64,000 nucleotides of DNA from JAJXWB01 sp046349215 (GTDB taxonomy: Bacteria; Pseudomonadota; Alphaproteobacteria; Rhizobiales; Beijerinckiaceae): the NCBI GenBank assembly GCA_046349215.1, contig JAXMCV010000004.1, forward strand, positions 310,001 through 374,000. Direction: 5' to 3'. The position numbers were made by a program, and so were the translations under genes. Shown here piece by piece: positions 43,704-52,054 of the stretch. Position 1 is the stretch's first letter. The number at the start of each line of letters is the position of its first letter. The notes under the pieces were generated by a model. That model had not been told where the DNA came from. It worked only from the letters and a program-made list of their open reading frames with translations, and did no database searches.

Positions 43704-44782
43704 GCGCGGACGGCCAGACCCGCAAGACGTTGACGCGCGCCGACGATTTCGTCGCCGCCGGCCTCGCCGCGCCGGAACAGGCCCAAGCGCTGGCGCGCGT
43801 GACCGCGAAATATTCGGCCGCCATGACCGACCATCTCGCCGGCCTCGTCGACCGCGCCGATCCCGCCGACCCGATCGCCCGCCAGTTCGTCCCGGACCTG
43901 CGCGAACTCGACGTGCATCCGGTCGACCTCGCCGATCCGATCGGCGACGCGCCCCGCTCGCCGCGCGAAGGCCTCGTGCACCGCTACCCCGACCGCGTCC
44001 TGCTGAAACTGGTTTCCGCCTGCCCGGTCTATTGTCGCTTCTGCTTCCGTCGCGAGACTGTCGGCTCCGCCAAGGGCGGCATGCTGCCGCCGGCCGCGTT
44101 CGAGGCGGCGCTCTCCTACATTCGCGAACACGCCGAGATCTGGGAAGTGATACTGACCGGCGGCGACCCGCTGGCCCTGTCGCCACGCCGCCTGCGCGAG
44201 GCGATGGCGGCGATTTCCGCGATCCCCCATGTGCGCACGATCCGCATCCATACGCGCGTGCCCGTCGCGGCGCCCGATCTCGTGACGGACGAACTCATCG
44301 GCGCGCTGAAAACTCCGCAGGCCGCGACATGGATCGCCGTTCACGCCAACCATCCGCGCGAACTGAACGCCATCGCGCGCGAAAAATGCGCCGCGCTGGT
44401 CGACGCCGGTATTCCGCTCGTCAGCCAGACCGTGCTGCTAAAGGGCGTCAACGACAATGCCGAGAGCCTGTGCGCGCTGATGCGCGCGTTCGTCGAAACG
44501 CGCATCAAGCCCTATTACCTGCACCATCCCGACCTTGCGCCCGGAACTGCGCATTTCCGCCTGCCGATCGCCGAGGGCCAGCGAATTTTCGCCGAGCTGA
44601 ATCGGCGGCTTTCTGGAGTTGCGCGTCCCGTCTATGTGCTCGACATCCCCGGCGGCTACGGCAAGATTTCGCTGGCGGAGCAGGCGGCGCAGGAAGACGC
44701 GCCCGGCCAGTGGCGGCTGACCGACCCTTCCGGCGGCGAGCATGCGTACCGCGAGGCCGCAGGAAAGCCGCATTCAACCTGA
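43700..44782 (+). CDS. epmB: EF-P lysine 2,3-aminomutase EpmB
   Basis: 360 residues from the GTG at 43700, in a GTGA overlap with epmA. It is a radical SAM, PLP-dependent enzyme of the KamA family: cluster motif CPVYCRFCFR near residue 109, then ILTGGDPLALSPRRL and TVLLKGVNDN, with YYLHHPDLAPGTAHF. The PLP Lys region lies near the C-terminus (IPGGYGKISL). It converts L-alpha-lysine to (R)-beta-lysine, the donor for EpmA. With efp and epmA this completes the modification pathway. EpmC (hydroxylase) is not seen, as in many bacteria. Confidence 0.93.
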   Translation: MSADGQTRKTLTRADDFVAAGLAAPEQAQALARVTAKYSAAMTDHLAGLVDRADPADPIARQFVPDLRELDVHPVDLADPIGDAPRSPREGLVHRYPDRVLLKLVSACPVYCRFCFRRETVGSAKGGMLPPAAFEAALSYIREHAEIWEVILTGGDPLALSPRRLREAMAAISAIPHVRTIRIHTRVPVAAPDLVTDELIGALKTPQAATWIAVHANHPRELNAIAREKCAALVDAGIPLVSQTVLLKGVNDNAESLCALMRAFVETRIKPYYLHHPDLAPGTAHFRLPIAEGQRIFAELNRRLSGVARPVYVLDIPGGYGKISLAEQAAQEDAPGQWRLTDPSGGEHAYREAAGKPHST

Positions 44783-44851
44783 TCTTGGCCGATTCCGTGC
44801 GGCGTCTTTCGGGGCGATACTGCCGCGGGCTCGAATCACCCGGCTGACGAG

Positions 44852-47299
44852 ATGTTCTCTTCCCTGTTCCGCGCTGCGCGACCTGCTGTCCTCGCCCTTT
44901 TCCTGGCGGGCGCGCCCGGCGCGTGGGCGCAGGCTCCCGCGCCGTCGGTCCAGCCGCCGGCACAAGCGTCGATCGACGCCAAGGATCCCGAGACGCTGAT
45001 CGAGCAAGCAAAGATCCAGCTCGACCAGGTGACCGCCGCGCTCAAGCGCGATTCGCTGGACGACGCCGCCCTTCAGGCGTTGAACGCGCAACTCGGGCCG
45101 GCGGGCGCGTCGGCGCAATCGGCCATCGACACGCTGACGCCGCGACTTGCGGCCGCCAAGGCGCGGCTGGACCAGCTGGGTCCGAAGCCGGACGAGAAGG
45201 CGCCGCCCGAAAGCCCCAGCGTCACCGCCGACCGCGACGAACAGCAGAAACTCTACAACGCCACTGACGATTCGATGCGGCGCGCCAAGCTTCTGTCGCT
45301 GCAGATCGAGCAGACCGGAACGTCGATCGTCTCGCGCCGGCGCGCCATGTTCGTCAGCACGCTGTTCCAGCGCTCCCGCAGCATCCTGTCGCCCGACCTG
45401 TGGGGCGCCGTCGCAACCGAGTACGAAAGCGACCTGCGCGCGCTGCGTTACGTGACCGGCGATTTCGTGACCATGGCGGCCGACAGGCTCGCGGGCTGGC
45501 GGGGGCCTTTGTTCCTTGCGCTGGTCGCACTGATCGGCCTGCTCAACATTCCGCTGTACCGCATCGTCCAGCGCATATTGAAGCGCGAGCCGGCGATCGA
45601 GGAGCCGACCCGCCTGCGCAAGGCGCTCGGAGCCTGCTGGATCGCGCTCGTCGCCTCCATCCTGCCGATCGTCACCGTCATCCTGTTCTTCGGCATCGCC
45701 GACGCCTTCGGCCTAATCGGGCCGCGGCTGATGCCGCTGCAGCACGCGCTGGTGCAGGCGGTCATCCGCGTCGCCTTCACCGCGGGCCTCGCGCGCGGCC
45801 TGCTGGCGCCGTCGCGGCCGAACTGGCGCCTGATCCCGATGTCCGATCAGGCGGCCGACCGCCTGGCGCATCTGGCGATCGCCGCAGTCGTCATCGTCTC
45901 CCTGGTCAAGATCGACGATTCCTTCAACGAGATCATCGGCGCCTCCGTCGCCTTCACCGCCGCCGTGCAGGGCGTCGGCGCCTTCGTCTTCGCGCTGGTC
46001 TGCGGCGTCACGCTCTACGGTCTGCGCCAGCAGGAGGACGAGGACGAGGAATGCCTCGGCCCGCGCGTCGTCGCGCCGCCGCGCTGGGCGGCCCTCGTCC
46101 GCATCGCGGCATGGACGGCGGTCATAGCCATCCTCGCGGCCTCGCTGTCGGGCTACATTCCCTTCGCCTCCTTCATCGTCGACCAGTGCCTGTGGATCGG
46201 CGCGATCAGCGCGGCTTTGCTCATTCTCGTTCCCCTGCTGACCGAGGCGATCGAGGATGCGTTCCAGCCGTCCTCGCGCTTCGGCCGCATGCTCGTCTCC
46301 TCGATCGGCGTGCGCCGCGAGGGCGTGACCCAATTCGGCATCGTGCTTTCCGGCGTCGTGCAACTCATCCTGCTGATGACTGGCCTCTTCGCGATCGTCG
46401 CGCCATGGGGCGTGCAATCCGACGATCTCGCCGGCGCCCTGCGCAAGGGCTTCTTCGGTTTTCAGATCGGCGAATTGCGCATCTCGCCGTCGAGCATGCT
46501 CGTCGCGCTGGCGATGCTGGCGATCGCGATCGCCGTCACCCGGGCGATCCAGAACTGGCTCGAAGATCGCCTGATGCCGGCGACCAGCCTCGACGCCGGC
46601 CTGCGCAATTCCATTCGCACCAGCGTCGGCTATGTCGGCTACATTTTCGCCGTCTCGCTGGCGCTGGCGCAGATAGGTCTCGGCCTCGACAAGATCGCCA
46701 TCGTCGCCGGCGCGCTGTCGGTCGGTATCGGCTTCGGTCTCAATTCCATCATCAACAATTTCGTCTCCGGCATCATCGTCCTGTGGGAACGGGCGGTGCG
46801 AGTCGGCGATCTGGTCGTGATCGGCGACGAGCAGGGCTTCGTGCGCAAGATCAACGTGCGCGCGACGGAGATCGAGACCTTCGACCGCGCGACGATGATC
46901 GTGCCGAACTCCAACCTCATCACCGGCGTCGTGAAGAACTGGGTGCGCAACGACCGCGTCGCGCGCATCCGCATTCCCGTGACGCTCGCCACCAATGTCG
47001 ATCCCGAGAAGGTGCGCGAGATCATGACCGGCGCGGCGCGGGGTCACGAGCAGGTTTCGAAGATCCCGGCGCCGGCGACCATGTTCGTGGCCATCGAATC
47101 CGCCGGGCTGAAATTCGAACTCGTCTGCTTCGTCGAGGACGTCGAGACGTCGGGCCGCGTGAAGAGCGACCTGCATTACGAGATCTTCGCCGGCTTCCAG
47201 CGCGAGGGCATCAGCGTCAGCTCGCCGCCGAGCGTGCAGGTCATGCTGCAGGGCCACGCAGCCGACGAGGTCGCGCAGGCGATCGTCGAGCAGAAATGA
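44852..47299 (+). CDS. Mechanosensitive channel protein, DUF3772-MscS type
   Basis: 815 residues. Signal peptide 1-26, then a periplasmic coiled-coil-rich DUF3772 region to about residue 165 (KAKILLSLQIEQT-like helices), then about ten hydrophobic segments, and the MscS pore and beta domain near residues 600-720 (KIAIVAGALSVGIGFGLNSI, VERAVRVGDLV-like ERAVRVGDLVVIGDEQGFV). MscS channels open under membrane tension and protect against osmotic downshock. The large N-terminal part suggests a MscK/YbiO-type member. It follows epmB on the same strand with a 69-base gap. Confidence 0.92.
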   Translation: MFSSLFRAARPAVLALFLAGAPGAWAQAPAPSVQPPAQASIDAKDPETLIEQAKIQLDQVTAALKRDSLDDAALQALNAQLGPAGASAQSAIDTLTPRLAAAKARLDQLGPKPDEKAPPESPSVTADRDEQQKLYNATDDSMRRAKLLSLQIEQTGTSIVSRRRAMFVSTLFQRSRSILSPDLWGAVATEYESDLRALRYVTGDFVTMAADRLAGWRGPLFLALVALIGLLNIPLYRIVQRILKREPAIEEPTRLRKALGACWIALVASILPIVTVILFFGIADAFGLIGPRLMPLQHALVQAVIRVAFTAGLARGLLAPSRPNWRLIPMSDQAADRLAHLAIAAVVIVSLVKIDDSFNEIIGASVAFTAAVQGVGAFVFALVCGVTLYGLRQQEDEDEECLGPRVVAPPRWAALVRIAAWTAVIAILAASLSGYIPFASFIVDQCLWIGAISAALLILVPLLTEAIEDAFQPSSRFGRMLVSSIGVRREGVTQFGIVLSGVVQLILLMTGLFAIVAPWGVQSDDLAGALRKGFFGFQIGELRISPSSMLVALAMLAIAIAVTRAIQNWLEDRLMPATSLDAGLRNSIRTSVGYVGYIFAVSLALAQIGLGLDKIAIVAGALSVGIGFGLNSIINNFVSGIIVLWERAVRVGDLVVIGDEQGFVRKINVRATEIETFDRATMIVPNSNLITGVVKNWVRNDRVARIRIPVTLATNVDPEKVREIMTGAARGHEQVSKIPAPATMFVAIESAGLKFELVCFVEDVETSGRVKSDLHYEIFAGFQREGISVSSPPSVQVMLQGHAADEVAQAIVEQK

Positions 47300-47357
47300 T
47301 CTTCACGCGATGTTAGCGGACGCAGGCGCACAAGAGCGCAAAGGACCTTTTCCGCAG

Positions 47358-47867
47358 ATGTTTAGACCAGCGAAACCTGCCTGCCTGATGCTCGCGCTGG
47401 CGCTCGCCGGTTGCGCCGAGACGCAGGCGCCCGTGCAGACTTCGGTCGAGCCTTCCATGTACCGGTCGCTTGCCGCCGATGGCGCCATCGTCGACGCCGA
47501 GGCGGCGCGCGCGATGATCTCGCTCTATCGCTCGAACAAGGGGCTTTCGCCGCTCGTCGTCGATCCCGGCCTGCAGCGCGTCGCCGAGGCGCAGGCGCGC
47601 GGCATGGCCGCCGACGGCAAGATCAGCCATGAATCGCACGGCAGCCTGACGCAGAGGCTGAACGCGGCGGGCTACCAGAAGAACAAGGCCGTCGAGAACG
47701 TGTCGGCCGGCTATCACACGCTCGCCGAAGCCTTCTCCGGCTGGCGCGATTCGCCGCCGCATAATGCCAACATGCTGGCGCCGGGCATGAAGCGCATGGG
47801 CATCGCGACGGCCTATGCGCCGGGCGCGAAATACAAGGTTTTCTGGGCGCTTGTGCTGACGGATTGA
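47358..47867 (+). CDS. CAP (SCP/PR1-like) domain lipoprotein
   Basis: 169 residues from the ATG at 47358 (an in-frame upstream ATG at 47310 would add 16 and spoil the signal). The signal peptide ends in a lipobox LALAGC, so it is a probable lipoprotein. The CAP domain spans about residues 50-168: VDAEAARAMISLYRSNKGL, KISHESHGSLTQRL, SGWRDSPPHNANML and the C-terminal KVFWALVLTD. CAP proteins are extracellular, of varied and often unknown activity. It follows the MscS gene by 58 bases. Confidence 0.88.
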   Translation: MFRPAKPACLMLALALAGCAETQAPVQTSVEPSMYRSLAADGAIVDAEAARAMISLYRSNKGLSPLVVDPGLQRVAEAQARGMAADGKISHESHGSLTQRLNAAGYQKNKAVENVSAGYHTLAEAFSGWRDSPPHNANMLAPGMKRMGIATAYAPGAKYKVFWALVLTD

Positions 47868-47919
47868 GTGATGGGTTGGCGGCGTGCTTGACTACCCTCC
47901 CGGACACGAGAGGCATTCC

Positions 47920-48348
47920 ATGCGCGCCCTTGCGATTGCCGTGATCCTTCCGATGGCTTGCAGCGGCGCGCGCGCCGAGCCGGGCGACGCCGAAAAGGCA
48001 AGGCAAATGATGGAGCGCGTGGTAACGGCCATCCATCAGGACGAAACGGCGGCGTTGCAGAAATTCAACGCCGGCACTCCCGGTTTTCGTGACGGGAACA
48101 TCTATCCGTTCTGCTTCCGCCTGTCCGACGGAACGGTCATGACAGGTCAGACGGCCGGCTCCGACATCAGGACGTTTCCCGGCGTCGGACAGCAGCTTTT
48201 CGATGCCGCGCAGAAGCCGGAAGGCGAGACGAGCGAGATTGCCTATCTCGCAAGGAAGCCTCCGCCGGCGGAACCTACACCGGTGAAGAAGGTCAGCGTC
48301 GTTCGCAGGATAGGCAACGTCGGCTGCGGCGTCGGCTATTATCCCTGA
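47920..48348 (+). CDS. Small periplasmic Cache-like sensor-domain protein
   Basis: 142 residues from the ATG at 47920 (GAGAGG upstream). Signal peptide 1-19 (ALAIAVILPMACSGARA). The body resembles a single Cache domain: long first helix DAEKARQMMERVVTAIHQD, then strands IYPFCFRLSDGTVMTGQTAG and a conserved region around DIRTFPGVGQQLFDAAQ. No transmembrane helix or signalling domain follows, so it may be a ligand-binding companion. The stop lies 15 bases from the convergent glutamine amidotransferase. Confidence 0.65.
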   Translation: MRALAIAVILPMACSGARAEPGDAEKARQMMERVVTAIHQDETAALQKFNAGTPGFRDGNIYPFCFRLSDGTVMTGQTAGSDIRTFPGVGQQLFDAAQKPEGETSEIAYLARKPPPAEPTPVKKVSVVRRIGNVGCGVGYYP

Positions 48349-48363
48349 CGCATCGACGAAAGG

Positions 48364-49155
48364 TCACGCGGGCGCGGCCGCCATTGGCAAGTGTGCGGCG
48401 GCTGCGCCCGACAATGCTTTTCTCGGCGTTTTAATCTCCCGCATTTCGTCGCTCGCCAGCCATTCCCCCAGGAACCTGTCGAGCCATTGCGCGACGGCGC
48501 GGTCGTGCTGGAACCAGCCGTCCAGATGCTCGTGCGGCTGCTGGGCGTTGGGCGATTGCATCCGCTCGTAGGCGCGCGTCGTCCAGCGGCACATCATCGC
48601 GTAGGTGACTTCCGGGTGGAATTGCAGCGCGACCGCATTCCGCCCGTAGCTGAAGGCCTGCGTGTGGAACAGGTCTCCCTCGGCCAGCAACGTCGCGCCG
48701 GCCGGCAGGTCGAATCCCTCGCGGTGCCATTGATAGACCATGCGCGGCATCCGGCCGCCGAAACCGGCGTCGCCCGCTTCCGTCGGGCGAATCGGGTAAT
48801 AGCCGATTTCCGCCGATCCGCAGGCCTTGTCGTAGACGCGATGGCTGAGGTGCCGGGCGAGCATCTGGCCGCCGAGGCAGACCCCGAGAAAGGGCTTGTT
48901 TTCCTTGAGCGGAACGCCGATCCAGTCGGTCTCGCGCCTGATCCACTCGTCCGGATCGTTGGCGCTCATCGGCCCGCCGAAGATCACGGCGCCGGCATGC
49001 TCTTCCATCGTATCGGGCAGCGGTTCGTCGAAACGGGGACGACGGATATCGAGCTCGCAGCCCTGCTCGACCAGCAGACGGCCGATTCGACCGGGAGTCG
49101 AATGCTCCTGGTGAAGGATGATCAGAACGCGGCGCTTGTGCGTGCTGGAGGCCAT
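48364..49155 (-). CDS. Class I glutamine amidotransferase-like protein
   Basis: 263 residues. Nucleophile Cys in FLGVCLGGQML, catalytic His-x-Glu in LQFHPEV, and oxyanion region VIFGGPMSAND. This is a standalone GuaA-type amidotransferase domain, often annotated as glutamine amidotransferase or gamma-glutamyl-gamma-aminobutyrate hydrolase-like. It would take amide nitrogen from glutamine for an unknown acceptor. The ATG at 49153-49155 is the first. It ends near the Cache-like gene and diverges from nothing close. Confidence 0.88.
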   Translation of the reverse strand: MASSTHKRRVLIILHQEHSTPGRIGRLLVEQGCELDIRRPRFDEPLPDTMEEHAGAVIFGGPMSANDPDEWIRRETDWIGVPLKENKPFLGVCLGGQMLARHLSHRVYDKACGSAEIGYYPIRPTEAGDAGFGGRMPRMVYQWHREGFDLPAGATLLAEGDLFHTQAFSYGRNAVALQFHPEVTYAMMCRWTTRAYERMQSPNAQQPHEHLDGWFQHDRAVAQWLDRFLGEWLASDEMREIKTPRKALSGAAAAHLPMAAAPA

Positions 49156-49203
49156 GTCGATCGCTTTTTCCTCAAACGAAGCGTCTATTGCAAGCCATTG
49201 TGA

Positions 49204-50001
49204 TCATTTTGCGCCATTCGCGCCTCGCTTTGCCTGCCTTGCGGCGAGGCGCGGCAGCGAAATTCCATGCGGGATCCATGCCAGCGCGGCGACCAGTCCG
49301 CGATTGACCGCGCCGGGCACTACCACCCGGCGTCCGGCCATCAGCCCGTCGTAGCCGGTCTCGACCGTCTCGCGGGCGCCGGCCACGCCCGGCGGCGCCT
49401 TGAAGCCCGCCCCCATGCCGGCGCGCTGCTGGAAACCGGTCAGGACCGGGCCGGGGCAGAGAGCCGTGACCCTGACTCCATCCGGCTTCAGTTCTTCGGA
49501 GAGCGCCTCCGAGAAGGACAGAACATAGGCCTTACTCGCGTAATAGACCGCCATGCCCGGTCCCGGCGCGAAGGAGGCGACGGAGGCCAGGTTCAGCATT
49601 CCGCCGCGCGTCGCCTTGAGGTCCGGGATGAAGGCGTGGGCAAGATTCGTCAGCGCCCGCACGTTGAGGTCGATCATGTCGGCCTGGTCGTCCGCCGACA
49701 GATCGGCGAACGACCCGTTCAGCCCGAAGCCGGCATTGTTGACAAGATATTCGACCTGCACGCCGACTGCGCCGACCGTGTCCTTCAGGTCGGCGGCCGC
49801 CTGCGGCTTCGACAGGTCCATGGCGAAGACCAGCGGGCGCGGCTTGCCCGAAGCCGCGATCTCGTCGGCCAGGGCTTCGAGCCGGTCGCCGCGACGCGCG
49901 ACGAGGCCGAGATCGTGACCGCGCTCGGCGAACAGTTTCGCGAATGCGACGCCGAGTCCCTCCGACGCGCCGGTGATCAGCGCGATCCTGCGCGCGCTCA
50001 T
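49204..50001 (-). CDS. Short-chain dehydrogenase/reductase
   Basis: 265 residues. Cofactor motif TGASEGLG, NNAGFGLNG, and catalytic Tyr/Lys in YYASKAYVLSFSEALS, an atypical-glycine type SDR often called DltE or SDR family oxidoreductase. The ATG at 49999-50001 has GGGAGGG upstream and overlaps the terB stop (ATGA, 49998-50001), so it is co-translated with terB. It reduces or oxidises an unknown carbonyl compound with NADP(H). Confidence 0.9.
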   Translation of the reverse strand: MSARRIALITGASEGLGVAFAKLFAERGHDLGLVARRGDRLEALADEIAASGKPRPLVFAMDLSKPQAAADLKDTVGAVGVQVEYLVNNAGFGLNGSFADLSADDQADMIDLNVRALTNLAHAFIPDLKATRGGMLNLASVASFAPGPGMAVYYASKAYVLSFSEALSEELKPDGVRVTALCPGPVLTGFQQRAGMGAGFKAPPGVAGARETVETGYDGLMAGRRVVVPGAVNRGLVAALAWIPHGISLPRLAARQAKRGANGAK

Positions 50002-50498
50002 ACGCCCTCCCCCACATCGTCCCACGGATTTGTGGGCAGCGGTTCGGCGCCTTCGCGACCGGCCTTCTGCTTCAGGATCAAGCGGTCACGCGAGGAGACG
50101 CCGAGCAGTTCGGCGACCCGCCAGACAATGTTCTCCTCGATCTCGTCCGCCTTGCCGTCGGCATAGGCCATGTCCCAGAGGAGTTCGACGACGGCGAGCC
50201 GGCCTTCGTCGTCGAGCGCGCGCTTCAGTACGCTCGTGAACTGGAACAGATCGACGGCTTCCTGCTCGCTCTCCTCGGCCCGCCGGATCAGGTCGCGAGC
50301 CGCCCCGGGATCGAGTTCGAACCTTTCCTGCACCAGCCGGCGCAACCGCGCCTGCTCCTGCGGCGCGACGTGACCATCGGCATGCGCCATGTTGACGAGC
50401 AGGGCCGCGGCGGCGATCCGGTAATCGTCGGGCGCGAAGGCTGGCGGGGGGCCGGCGCCGAGCAGGTCGTCGAAAATGGCTTTCAGGCTGTCGAGCAT
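49998..50498 (-). CDS. TerB-family protein (tellurite resistance TerB-like)
   Basis: 166 residues from the ATG at 50496-50498 (MLDSLKAIFDDLLG). It contains two paired TerB-like helical blocks: ALLVNMAHADGHVAPQEQAR and LLWDMAYADGKADEIEENI, each with the acidic ADG.... pattern that defines the family. The C-terminal tail is short and acidic. TerB proteins are linked to metal or stress response but have no fixed reaction. It is the upstream member of the terB-SDR pair. Confidence 0.82.
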   Translation of the reverse strand: MLDSLKAIFDDLLGAGPPPAFAPDDYRIAAAALLVNMAHADGHVAPQEQARLRRLVQERFELDPGAARDLIRRAEESEQEAVDLFQFTSVLKRALDDEGRLAVVELLWDMAYADGKADEIEENIVWRVAELLGVSSRDRLILKQKAGREGAEPLPTNPWDDVGEGV

Positions 50499-50580
50499 CT
50501 CGGTCTCATCGTCCGGCGTATCTCTTAACAATATGTTGACGGCTGGTCCGTTTTGAAACGGGCGCGCAAGGGCCCTGCGG

Positions 50581-51018
50581 TCAATCCCAGGGCTTTATGT
50601 CGACGAGGGGCGTTCCGTCCAGGCAATCGAGGCCGCGCACCAGCAACGCTTGCGCTTCCCAGGCGACGAGCCGGACGATAGAGGAGGCGATCGGGTTGGG
50701 CCGCACGGGCGAGCGCAGCGCGAAGGTCCCTAGCGGGTTCTCGCGGCCACGCGGCGTCTGCAGGACCAGGTCGCGCCGCGCCTGGTGCATGAAATAGAGC
50801 ATCTGCAGTTTTTCGCGGCCTTCCAGCCCCTGCATCGCATCTTGCCAGCGGGGCTCGATCTCGATCCGGCAGAGCGGCCCGCTCTCGGGATCGCCGCGAC
50901 GCGGGCATTCGCTGCGCGTCGCCCATGGCGTCCTGATCCGGCCGATGAAATAGAGGCCGGCGTCGAACGTCTTCGGCAGGGCGCAGGCAATCTCGCCCGG
51001 CCTGATATCGTCGTCCAA
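50581..51018 (-). CDS. trmO: tRNA (N6-threonylcarbamoyladenosine(37)-N6)-methyltransferase TrmO
   Basis: 145 residues from a TTG start at 51016-51018. TrmO/YaeB features: IGRIRTPWATRSECPRRG, then LQMLYFMHQARRDL, SPVRPNPIASSIVRL and the C-terminal LDGTPLVDIKPWD. It methylates t6A37 in tRNA-Thr with SAM. No ATG is available at a sensible place, and the ribosome site GGAG (51025-51028) is at ideal spacing to the TTG, but it lies inside a 14-bp hairpin. The upstream neighbour is the 71-residue unknown gene. Confidence 0.9.
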   Translation of the reverse strand: MDDDIRPGEIACALPKTFDAGLYFIGRIRTPWATRSECPRRGDPESGPLCRIEIEPRWQDAMQGLEGREKLQMLYFMHQARRDLVLQTPRGRENPLGTFALRSPVRPNPIASSIVRLVAWEAQALLVRGLDCLDGTPLVDIKPWD

Positions 51019-51024
51019 GTCTCT

Positions 51025-51057
51025 CTCCGCCCGGCTGCGAGAGGCAGCCGGGCGGAG
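51025..51057 (-). promoter_or_regulatory. 14-bp perfect hairpin burying the trmO ribosome site
   Basis: On the minus strand the arms are CTCCGCCCGGCTGC and GCAGCCGGGCGGAG, with a 5-base loop (CTCTC). The last four bases of the second arm, GGAG (51025-51028), are the trmO Shine-Dalgarno, six bases before the TTG. It lacks a T run, so it is not an ordinary terminator. Confidence 0.75.
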
Positions 51058-51074
51058 TATAGCCGAGCAGCGGC

Positions 51075-51290
51075 TCAGACGGGACTGATGACGAGATGAG
51101 CTTCGGAACTCAGATCGCGCATCGCATTCTGCAGCGCCAGTTCGACGTTGTCCGAACGCGTCTTGGCGGTTTTCAGACGCACCGCGACGGTCAGGGGTCC
51201 GGCTGCTGATGAAAATTGCGGCGCGCCGATCTTTCCTTCGGCAATGAAGGGCGCAAGACGACGGCGTACCTTGTCCTCAATAGCGCTCAT
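51075..51290 (-). CDS. Small protein of unknown function upstream of trmO
   Basis: 71 residues from the ATG at 51288-51290 with GGAGG upstream. The pattern is a helix AIEDKVRRRLAPFIAEGKI, two strands and a further helix, ending HLVISPV. No family is recognised. It lies 56 bases upstream of trmO, separated by the hairpin at 51025-51057. Confidence 0.55.
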   Translation of the reverse strand: MSAIEDKVRRRLAPFIAEGKIGAPQFSSAAGPLTVAVRLKTAKTRSDNVELALQNAMRDLSSEAHLVISPV

Positions 51291-51364
51291 AGCGGCCTCC
51301 GTTCTGTTGCGTCGAAAGCCATGCAATTTTCAGGCCTTCTCAGGCATGGTGACAGGCAGCCATG

Positions 51365-52054
51365 TCACGCCTGCGACAGTGGCGAACCTGTGCGCGGGAA
51401 GTGCGAAGAAAAGCGCCAGACCTGCGTGTGCTTGATTTCGGAATCTTCGAGCGCGCGTGTGACGGGCACGCGATAATCGGCGACAGCGACCAGCTTTTCG
51501 CGCGCCAGATACGAGCGGCCGGGATCGCCGATCAGAACCGTCGCGCCGCGCGCGGCCAGCCCCTCGAGCCATGTGGTGACGCGCGCCGCCATGTCGCGCT
51601 CGTAGGAGACATCGCCCGCCAGCACGACGTCCCATCCCTCGTCGGCGCCGATGATGTCGCCCGAACGCGGCGCGACGTCCACCCCGTTGGCCTGCGCGTT
51701 GATCGCGATCGCGTCGATGGCGAAGGAATCGATTTCGCTCGCCTCGACGCTTGCTGCGCCTGCGAGCGCAGCGGCGATGGCGACGAGTCCGGAGCCGGAC
51801 GCGAAATCGAGAACACGCTTGCCGGCGACGAGGGCGTGATTGTCGAGAAGATGGCGCGCCAGCGCCTGCCCGCCCGCCCAGGCGAAGGCCCAGAAAGGCG
51901 GCGGCAGACCGATTTCGCCCAGTTCCTCCTCGGTCTTTTCCCACAGAGCCGTCGCCTCGTCGGCAAGGTACAGTGAAATCTCCGGCGCATGCGGCAGGGC
52001 GAGTAGGCGCGTGTTGGCGCGGATGAAGGCGGCGCGGTCGGCGATCTCGGTCAT
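51365..52054 (-). CDS. Class I SAM methyltransferase, ETF-beta lysine methyltransferase (METTL20) type
   Basis: 229 residues. The N-terminal motif PPFWAFAWAGGQALARHL and the SAM motif VLDFASGSGLVAIAAALAG are typical of METTL20-like/nicotinamide N-methylase-type enzymes. The post-motif signature reads LAGDVSYE, matching the DxxY/F/xE pattern of protein lysine methyltransferases of this group. Bacterial members methylate the electron transfer flavoprotein beta subunit. It overlaps the upstream GNAT gene (ATGA, 52051-52054), so both are co-translated. Confidence 0.8.
   Translation of the reverse strand: MTEIADRAAFIRANTRLLALPHAPEISLYLADEATALWEKTEEELGEIGLPPPFWAFAWAGGQALARHLLDNHALVAGKRVLDFASGSGLVAIAAALAGAASVEASEIDSFAIDAIAINAQANGVDVAPRSGDIIGADEGWDVVLAGDVSYERDMAARVTTWLEGLAARGATVLIGDPGRSYLAREKLVAVADYRVPVTRALEDSEIKHTQVWRFSSHFPRTGSPLSQA

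Noticed and set aside
45713..47257. A 514-codon minus-strand frame antisense to the MscS channel
   Set aside because: The protein would be repetitive and very rich in Asp, Arg and His, typical of the antisense of a membrane protein gene.
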